This document shows positions 1-4,278 of a DNA stretch of 5,114 nt, one piece after another (the stretch's first letter is position 1; each line of letters begins with the position of its first letter). The stretch is from Treponema sp. (GTDB lineage: Bacteria; Spirochaetota; Spirochaetia; Treponematales; Breznakiellaceae): contig JAIRUO010000057.1 in NCBI GenBank assembly GCA_031254385.1, forward strand, positions 1 through 5,114, read 5' to 3'. The position numbers and the translations under genes are program-made. Under the pieces are notes generated by a model. It saw only the letters and a program-made list of their open reading frames with translations, did no database searches and was not told the origin of the DNA.

Positions 1-131
1 GGCTCGGAGGCTTTTATTTCCCAATGACGTTTGTCCTTTATTCTAGGTTAGCAGAGGTCGCAGGAAGGCCATATACCCCAACCAGGCATGAATTAACTAT
101 TAATGTTGTAGTGGTTTATTTCAATCGATGA
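1..131 (+). CDS. 3' end of an unidentified protein gene (partial)
   Basis: The third forward frame is open from the left edge to a TGA at 129-131, about 42 codons, while the other forward frames and the reverse strand are closed by several stops here. The predicted tail contains GRPYTPTRHELTINVVVVYF and ends two residues later in NR. The alternating hydrophobic pattern with terminal aromatics resembles a last beta strand, as in an outer-membrane barrel, but this is only suggestive. No family is recognised. The stop overlaps an ATG (ATGA at 128-131), but the frame entered there looks like palindrome sequence rather than a gene. The start and most of the protein lie outside the window. Chance openness of this length is possible, so confidence is moderate. 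Confidence 0.42.
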   Translation, partial: LGGFYFPMTFVLYSRLAEVAGRPYTPTRHELTINVVVVYFNR

Positions 132-154
132 AAAATAGCAGACTCTGTTACTAT

Positions 155-290
155 AGGGAGGAAGGGAAAACCCTGACGGGGGCTTTCGGCGTGATTAGAC
201 ATAGGCCATGCCAGAGCATGCGTAAAAGAAGGCCACGTCGTACCTTCGGTACGTTGGCTGAGCCCCCGTCAGGGTTTTCCCTTCCCCTCT
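155..290. repeat. Large palindrome with internal hairpins (structured RNA or palindromic repeat unit)
   Basis: Bases 161-184 and 261-284 are perfect 24-nt inverted copies. The outer pairs 155-160/285-290 continue the stem with one A-C mismatch (159/286) and one G-T pair (157/288), giving a stem of about 30 bp. The enclosed 76 nt fold further: 207-211 with 216-220 (CATGC, loop CAGA), 239-244 with 248-253 (CGTACC, loop TTC), and 187-193 with 234-240 (seven pairs, one G-T), the last competing slightly with the second hairpin. The element sits between the end of the left-edge frame and the end of the leftward flavin reductase-like gene. Neither exit of the stem has a T-tract, so a classic intrinsic terminator is unlikely. 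It could be a palindromic repeat family, a MITE-like element or a structured RNA. Confidence 0.8.
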
Positions 291-336
291 TAATGACGGA
301 ATTTGTTATATTTTGTCAAATGAATATTACAAAACA

Positions 337-900
337 CTAGAACTTGCCAGCTTTTCCCCAGGCGCAAATTTCGTCTCCGCTCCAGGAAAAATATGATTGG
401 CAGGCAGTATGGACAGGACGAATTGTCTTTATGCGCTTTTCTATGCTTATGGTTTCATCGCATAAAAATTCATCAGCCAATACATTCTTTATTTTACATA
501 AAAACACCTCGCTGCCGTTTGAAATTACAGATTGACTGACTTCCAGTTCAAATACCCAGGGGCTTACTGACAGTATAGGTACATCGAGGACACGCCCTTT
601 TTCTGTTTCGACTGCAATATTCATTTTATCGGGGTTGTATCCTTCTATATTGCCAAAATAATCGGCAAGTGGCAGCATATCTTCGGTAACAAGATTTGCC
701 GAGAAAACCTTTTTATCCCTAATGCGATCTTTTGTCAGTTTTTCCCCGCCTATGCAGGCCATTACACCTAACTCAGTGTCCCAATAATAGCTAAACCAGC
801 CAAATAGTCCAAAATTGGGTTTGCCGTCTTCCCTGTATGTGCCATAAAGGAAGAGCGGCTGTGGGCAAAAGCTATTTGATATAGGGAGTGATTTTTTCAT
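337..900 (-). CDS. Flavin reductase-like FMN-binding split-barrel protein
   Basis: The 187-residue protein resembles the flavin reductase-like/flavoredoxin family (Flavin_Reduct, FMN-binding split barrel), whose members bind FMN and either reduce flavin with NAD(P)H or pass electrons. What is seen is an N-terminal PQPLFLYGTYREDGKPNFG segment (residues 13-31), a small hydrophobic core strand near 45-52, the KLTKDRI(R)DKKVFSANL stretch (54-70) at the position where relatives contact flavin phosphate, and a Trp/Tyr-rich C-terminus. No signal peptide is present, so it should be cytoplasmic. The ATG at 900 was chosen because AGGGG (910-914 on the opposite strand) lies 9 nt upstream. An in-frame TTG at 933 would add 11 residues and overlap the previous gene. 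It follows the barrel gene by only 20 nt on the same strand, so it is probably co-transcribed. The electron partner is unknown. Confidence 0.86.
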   Translation of the reverse strand: MKKSLPISNSFCPQPLFLYGTYREDGKPNFGLFGWFSYYWDTELGVMACIGGEKLTKDRIRDKKVFSANLVTEDMLPLADYFGNIEGYNPDKMNIAVETEKGRVLDVPILSVSPWVFELEVSQSVISNGSEVFLCKIKNVLADEFLCDETISIEKRIKTIRPVHTACQSYFSWSGDEICAWGKAGKF

Positions 901-920
901 TTTGGTTAACCCCTTTTTTG

Positions 921-1529
921 TTAATAATCCCAAGAGCTCATAAAACGAAAAACTAGCGCAAAATGATGAAACGCCATTCCTTTTGAAAATGGCGTTGGAA
1001 TATAATATGCATATTCAAGACCCAATCCCATAGGGTTTCCTGATCTTCTTCCAAGTCTAAATGTTATTGATGCTCCCACTATAGGATTATGTATAAATCC
1101 ATATTTTACTGAATTAATATCTGTTATAAGCAATGATAAATTATAGCCTATGAATATGTTTAAATCGGCAATGCCTATCTCAAATAAACTAAATAGTCTT
1201 AATCCTGTACTAGAACCCATCTGAAAACCAAAATCATAATCATTTTTTTTGGGATCATTCTTCCCATAAGCTGATTCATTATTCCCAGTAAATAGTGAAA
1301 ATAAGTACAGCCAATCCAAGCCTAATCCTGCTTCTAAGGATACTCCAAAAGAAATAATGTCAGGAACAACCGGAAAATACTTACCATAGCTCATATTAAT
1401 ATACCCTGATGGTAGAGGCCCCATTGTTTTAGGGATTAAGACTTTAAATGATACATCTATCAATGTTTCTTGTGAATATGAGTATTGTAATAGAGAAAAT
1501 AATAAAAACAAGAATATGTATCGTTTCAA
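921..1529 (-). CDS. Exported hypothetical protein, probable small outer-membrane beta-barrel
   Basis: This 202-residue protein begins with a clear Sec signal peptide: MKRY, then a Phe/Leu-rich core, with likely cleavage after SYS at residue 19. The mature part consists of alternating aromatic and glycine-rich stretches with polar turns and ends in FALVFRFMSSWDY, consistent with an outer-membrane beta-barrel. No named family is recognised. The start is TTG at 1529: GAGG (1536-1539) lies 6 nt upstream, a consensus promoter lies just beyond, and the next in-frame Met near residue 36 would remove the signal peptide. The gene is markedly AT-rich in third positions compared with comM, suggesting a lineage-specific or transferred gene. 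An A8 run in the coding strand (1243-1250) encodes the PKKN part of the chain. It is the first gene of a probable two-gene transcript with the flavin reductase-like gene. Confidence 0.75.
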   Translation of the reverse strand: MKRYIFLFLLFSLLQYSYSQETLIDVSFKVLIPKTMGPLPSGYINMSYGKYFPVVPDIISFGVSLEAGLGLDWLYLFSLFTGNNESAYGKNDPKKNDYDFGFQMGSSTGLRLFSLFEIGIADLNIFIGYNLSLLITDINSVKYGFIHNPIVGASITFRLGRRSGNPMGLGLEYAYYIPTPFSKGMAFHHFALVFRFMSSWDY

Positions 1530-1535
1530 TTATTA

Positions 1536-1539
1536 CCTC
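1536..1539 (-). promoter_or_regulatory. Ribosome binding site deciding the TTG start
   Basis: On the minus strand GAGG is followed by six bases (TAATAA) and then TTG AAA CGA TAC. It is the only Shine-Dalgarno-like sequence near the signal-peptide start and supports initiation at TTG 1529. Confidence 0.65.
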
Positions 1540-1551
1540 GCAATAGTATAT

Positions 1552-1580
1552 ATTATAACCCTTTTTATACTTTTTGGTAA
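1552..1580 (-). promoter_or_regulatory. Sigma70-type promoter for the barrel/flavin reductase unit
   Basis: Read on the minus strand, -35 TTACCA (1575-1580, 4 of 6 matches) is followed by a 17-base spacer and a perfect -10 TATAAT (1552-1557). The predicted start near 1545 leaves a leader of only about 15 nt, just enough for the GAGG site and the TTG start. No operator is obvious, but the 7-nt array begins 14 bp upstream of the -35 box. Confidence 0.72.
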
Positions 1581-1594
1581 GCTTTATCTCCTCC

Positions 1595-1629
1595 CTAACC
1601 CCTAAATCCTAACCCCTAATCCCTAATCC
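1595..1629. repeat. Degenerate 7-nt tandem array, five units
   Basis: Five contiguous heptamers occur: CTAACCC, CTAAATC, CTAACCC, CTAATCC, CTAATCC. On the minus strand the units read GGGTTAG/GGATTAG, a telomere-like G-rich pattern with two GGGG and two GGG runs. Not all loops are short, so any quadruplex would be weak. The array lies between the leftward promoter at 1552-1580 and the comM start at 1664, in a divergent intergenic region. Its unit is related to the CCCTAAC unit of the array at 3316-3350. Confidence 0.85.
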
Positions 1630-1663
1630 GAAGCACCCTGCATGCTGAACCCGTAATAAGGGT

Positions 1664-3244
1664 ATGCATGTCAACGCTTATGCGCCCTATGGGGCAGAAG
1701 GAATTATTATCCATGTAGAAGCTGATATACGCAGGGGCATACCGGGAATAGATATTACCGGCCTTGCGGACGGGGCAGTGAGGGAAGCCAGGGAACGAGT
1801 TAGGGCGGCATTCCGGAATTCGGGCTATGCTTTTCCATTGGACAGGATACTGATCAATTTGGCCCCTGCTGGGTTTCGCAAGGAAGGGGCAGCCCTGGAT
1901 CTACCCATCGCAGTATCTGTAATGGCTGCCTCTGGGATAATCCCTGTACCAGAAAATCTGATGGTGCTAGGCGAACTGGAATTGTCGGGCCGTGTCCGGC
2001 CTGTGCGCGGGGTGCTTGCCGCCGCTGCCGCTGGACTCAACGAAGGAATCAGGGATTTTATTGTACCCCTGGAAAACGCTGGCGAGGCCGCAATTCTTGA
2101 AGGCATAAATTTCTTTCCCGCTGCTACCCTTGGTGAGGTTGTCCATGCGCTAATGGTGCGCGGGGAAAGCGGTTCCTTGCCACAGTGCGTCCAAGATTCA
2201 TCGGATGATGTTGACTCGGGTTGTTCTTTTGTGGATTTTTCAGAAGTCCGTGGTCAGAGCAGATATAAACGCGCTTTGGAAATTGCGGCAGCAGGAGGGC
2301 ACAATCTCCTGGTCTTTGGCCCGCCGGGAACGGGAAAAACCATGCTGGCCCGGCGTATTTCTTCCATAATGTCGCCGCTAGAACCGGAAGAGGCGGTGGA
2401 AGTTACCAGGATTCATAGCCTGGCCGGGCAGTTATCGACTCAATCAGGCGGCCTTATACGTCAGCCGCCATTCCGTTCCCCTCATCATTCCGCCAGTGCC
2501 GAAGGCATACTTGGAGGTGGCCGCCTAATAAGACCAGGGGAGATAAGCCTTGCGCACAGGGGAGTACTCTTTCTGGACGAAGCACCTGAGTTTCGCATAA
2601 CGGTATTACAGGCGCTTAGGGAACCTTTAGAAGACCGCCTTATCACCATTTCCAGGGCAGAAGGCCAAGTACGGCTTCCCGCAGATTTCCAGCTTATTCT
2701 TGCAGCTAATCTTTGTCCCTGCGGTAGGCTGGGGAGCAGGGCAGGGGAGGACAGCGCCTTATGCTTCTGCAGCGCGGACGAAATTCATCGCTACTGGAGG
2801 AAGATCGGCGGGGCGCTTTTGGACAGAATAGAACTGCGGGCTATGGCTCTTCATTCAGGAAAGCAGATAAATGAACAGCCAAAAGAAGAAAGCAGCGCAA
2901 CAGTCAGGACAAGGGTTTTACAGGCAGTGGAGATTCAGCGGGAGCGATTTAAGAACATCGGCCAAAGAGACACCGCTTCGGGGATACGGCGCAATGCTGG
3001 CATGGGCCCTCTTCAAATCGAATATTTTTGCCAGATGACATCCCGCGCCAAAGAAGCTCTAAACATAGCCTCAGTAAAATTAAACCTATCCGACCGCGCC
3101 TATCACGCCATACTGCGCACCGCCCGAACTATCGCCGACCTTGACGCGAAGGATACCCTTGACGCTGTTCATGTCCTGGAAGCAGTAGAACACCGCCGTC
3201 TGGGAGACGACCCTTTTGATGTTTTTTTGGGAAGTAGGGAGTAG
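1664..3244 (+). CDS. comM: ComM/YifB family Mg-chelatase-like AAA+ ATPase
   Basis: The 526-residue protein is a full-length ComM/YifB homologue (usual length just over 500). Family knowledge: ComM is a hexameric helicase that promotes branch migration when incoming DNA is integrated during natural transformation, and it is also common in species not known to be competent. Domains in order: the N-terminal ChlI/Lon-protease-like domain (about 1-170, with GIPGIDITGLADGAVREARE and LAPAGFRKEG), a variable linker (about 175-205), the AAA+ core with Walker A GPPGTGKT (219-226) and Walker B GVLFLDE (300-306), a CPCG motif (351-354) followed by CFC (367-369), LLDRIE (385-390), and the C-terminal helical domain to about 515. 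ATG 1664 is the only usable start: TGA lies in frame at 1646 and the protein aligns from its first residues. The upstream AAGGG is only 1 nt from the ATG, so initiation may be weak. The last residues (GSRE) and the stop are read from a 7-nt repeat array. Confidence 0.97.
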   Translation: MHVNAYAPYGAEGIIIHVEADIRRGIPGIDITGLADGAVREARERVRAAFRNSGYAFPLDRILINLAPAGFRKEGAALDLPIAVSVMAASGIIPVPENLMVLGELELSGRVRPVRGVLAAAAAGLNEGIRDFIVPLENAGEAAILEGINFFPAATLGEVVHALMVRGESGSLPQCVQDSSDDVDSGCSFVDFSEVRGQSRYKRALEIAAAGGHNLLVFGPPGTGKTMLARRISSIMSPLEPEEAVEVTRIHSLAGQLSTQSGGLIRQPPFRSPHHSASAEGILGGGRLIRPGEISLAHRGVLFLDEAPEFRITVLQALREPLEDRLITISRAEGQVRLPADFQLILAANLCPCGRLGSRAGEDSALCFCSADEIHRYWRKIGGALLDRIELRAMALHSGKQINEQPKEESSATVRTRVLQAVEIQRERFKNIGQRDTASGIRRNAGMGPLQIEYFCQMTSRAKEALNIASVKLNLSDRAYHAILRTARTIADLDAKDTLDAVHVLEAVEHRRLGDDPFDVFLGSRE

Positions 3245-3263
3245 GGAGTGGGGAACAGGGATA
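3229..3263 (+). repeat. G-rich 7-nt tandem array over the comM stop codon
   Basis: Contiguous heptamers are GGGAAGT, AGGGAGT, AGGGAGT, GGGGAAC and a decayed AGGGATA. The first 25 bases have four G-runs (3229-3231, 3237-3239, 3244-3246, 3250-3253) separated by 5, 4 and 3 bases, a textbook G-quadruplex pattern on the comM coding strand. The comM stop TAG (3242-3244) lies inside it. The array is the inverted counterpart of 3316-3350. Confidence 0.85.
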
Positions 3264-3325
3264 ATTGTTAGTACGCATAGCGTATAACCGCCACGCACAA
3301 ACTACTAACAACGACCCCCACTCCC
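3244..3325. repeat. Nested inverted repeat between convergent comM and PHP genes
   Basis: The outer arms GGGAGTGGGG (3244-3253) and CCCCACTCCC (3316-3325) pair perfectly over 10 bp. The inner arms TTGTTAGTA (3265-3273) and TACTAACAA (3303-3311) pair perfectly over 9 bp. A small alternative hairpin, TACGC-ATA-GCGTA (3272-3284), sits at the base of the loop. The structure is centred between convergent genes and could end transcription from both sides or protect 3' ends, but no T-tract follows either arm, so it is not a standard intrinsic terminator. Confidence 0.75.
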
Positions 3326-4186
3326 CATTCCCCATTCCCCATTCCCTAACTCGGGAATAGCGTCCAACAGGGAATCTTCAATCTTACGGTTTCCGGCGGT
3401 GATGCCTAGTTTGCGGTCGGGGCGGAAGTTGCCGTGGAAGTCGCTTCCGGCTGTGAGGTAAAGGCCCAGGGATTTACCTAGTTCTTCGAGGCGCTTGCAT
3501 TCGCTCACCCTTGCCGTGGGATGCCAGGCTTCAATGCCCTGCAATCCGCGGCTTTGAAGGTTTTTGATAAAACCAGGCAATCGGCCCCAGGCCACATAAA
3601 GGGACATGGGATGGGCCAGTATGGCAAGGCCGCCGGATTCTTTTATAATGGAAACGGCATGATCAAATTCAAGGCCGGGTTTTGGCACATAAAGAGTTTT
3701 TCCTTTTCCCAAATAGCGGTCAAAGGCTTGAGGTATGTTTTTCGCGATTCTGCGCTTTACCAGAAAGGCGGCAAAATGAGGGCGGCCTATGATGTGCCCC
3801 CCAGAAAAGGCTTTGATTTCATCATAAGAAGCCTTAATGCTTAACTCTTCCATCCTGTCAAGGATTTCTCTGTTGCGCTTTTCGCGGCCAAGGGTCAGCA
3901 TTGCTACAGCTTCTGTAAATGCCTGGCTGATATTGGTAATTCCTAGCCCCAAAAGGTGGAATTCACCCTGTATAGCTTCCCGAGCGCCGTTTATTTCCAG
4001 CTCAATGCCGGGGATAAAGCGTATTCCTGCGCCAATAGAGGCTTCATTTGCTTCTGCCAGGCCGTTTATGGTATCATGATCTGTCAATGCCAGAGCCTTG
4101 AGCCCCCGTGCAGCCCCGGCGGCGATTAATTCAGCAGGAGTCAGGCTTCCGTCAGAGGCAGTGGAATGTGTGTGCAGATCAATCAT
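3305..4186 (-). CDS. PHP-domain metal-dependent phosphoesterase (TrpH/YciV type)
   Basis: The 293-residue protein has the PHP fold of the TrpH/YciV group. Relatives hydrolyse 3',5'-nucleoside bisphosphates or trim RNA 5' ends (E. coli RNase AM). Expected metal ligands are visible in order: HTH (H5, H7) and D12 in MIDLHTHSTASDGSL, TDHDT (D36, H37), E62 in IPGIELE, H77 in FHLLG, GRPH (H137), LAHP (H192) and GSDFHG (D249, H251). No signal peptide is present, so it should be cytoplasmic. ATG 4186 is preceded by AGGAAG (4195-4200, 8 nt spacing) and a nearer AGGA. The last 13 residues, GNGEWGMGSGGRC, are translated from the 7-nt repeat array and are not expected in the family core. It converges on comM with 60 nt between stop codons and diverges from the amidohydrolase gene. 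The exact substrate (nucleotide or RNA) cannot be told from sequence. Confidence 0.93.
   Translation of the reverse strand: MIDLHTHSTASDGSLTPAELIAAGAARGLKALALTDHDTINGLAEANEASIGAGIRFIPGIELEINGAREAIQGEFHLLGLGITNISQAFTEAVAMLTLGREKRNREILDRMEELSIKASYDEIKAFSGGHIIGRPHFAAFLVKRRIAKNIPQAFDRYLGKGKTLYVPKPGLEFDHAVSIIKESGGLAILAHPMSLYVAWGRLPGFIKNLQSRGLQGIEAWHPTARVSECKRLEELGKSLGLYLTAGSDFHGNFRPDRKLGITAGNRKIEDSLLDAIPELGNGEWGMGSGGRC
3316..3350 (-). repeat. C-rich (minus-strand G-rich) 7-nt array inside the PHP gene end
   Basis: Heptamers on the plus strand are CCCCACT, three CCCCATT copies and CCCTAAC. The minus strand therefore carries at least four G-runs with 3-nt loops (3316-3346), a strong G-quadruplex pattern in the PHP transcript. 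The array is translated as part of the C-terminal tail of the PHP protein. The unit resembles the CCCCA-type STRR heptamers known from filamentous cyanobacteria. That comparison is from memory of the pattern and has not been searched. Confidence 0.87.
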
Positions 4187-4200
4187 GTTTCCTGCTTCCT

Positions 4201-4229
4201 ATTGTAATGAGGTAAAGCATAATTGACAA
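4201..4229 (-). promoter_or_regulatory. Promoter for the PHP gene
   Basis: On the minus strand, -35 TTGTCA (4224-4229, 5 of 6) is separated by 17 bases from -10 TACAAT (4201-4206, 5 of 6). The predicted start near 4194 gives a leader of only about 8-9 nt. It would lie within the stronger Shine-Dalgarno AGGAAG and leave only the nearer AGGA on the transcript. Confidence 0.68.
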
Positions 4230-4251
4230 TTCTGCAGATTTTGCCGAAAAT
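4223..4251 (+). promoter_or_regulatory. Promoter for the amidohydrolase gene
   Basis: A perfect -35 TTGACA (4223-4228) is followed at 17 bases by GAAAAT (4246-4251, 4 of 6, keeping the key second A and final T). A better-looking TATAAA at 4251-4256 is 22 bases away, too far for normal spacing. The -35 box overlaps that of the opposing PHP promoter within the palindrome AATTGACAATT (4221-4231), so the two promoters may compete or share an operator. Confidence 0.55.
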
Positions 4252-4278
4252 ATAAAGATATTGCAAGGATAAAAGAGA

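Larger units (their letters stand above)
1530..1663. other. Divergent intergenic region between the barrel gene and comM
   Basis: These 134 bp hold the leftward promoter, its ribosome binding site and the 7-nt array. No convincing rightward promoter for comM is visible: a TATACT at 1566-1571 lacks a -35 partner at normal spacing. comM may therefore be driven by a weak or alternative-sigma promoter. Confidence 0.6.

Noticed and set aside
155..290. Intrinsic terminator or insertion sequence
   Set aside because: No T-tract on either side, and no transposase gene or target-site duplication is visible.
128..340. 70-codon rightward open frame after the left-edge gene
   Set aside because: It runs through the palindrome, has no Shine-Dalgarno sequence, and its content is explained by the repeat arms; kept only as a finding.
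901..933. TTG 933 as start of the flavin reductase-like gene
   Set aside because: It would overlap the preceding gene's end and lacks a ribosome binding site as good as AGGGG before ATG 900.
1566..1571. TATACT as a -10 box for comM
   Set aside because: The sequence 17 bases upstream (ATAGTA) does not resemble a -35 box, and the leader would run through the entire array.
1825..2106. Leftward open frame of 93 codons inside comM
   Set aside because: It lies wholly within the well-supported comM domain on the opposite strand and is low-complexity Ser/Ala/Pro-rich: a shadow.
3316..3350. CRISPR-like repeats
   Set aside because: Units are contiguous 7-mers with no spacers and no cas genes nearby.
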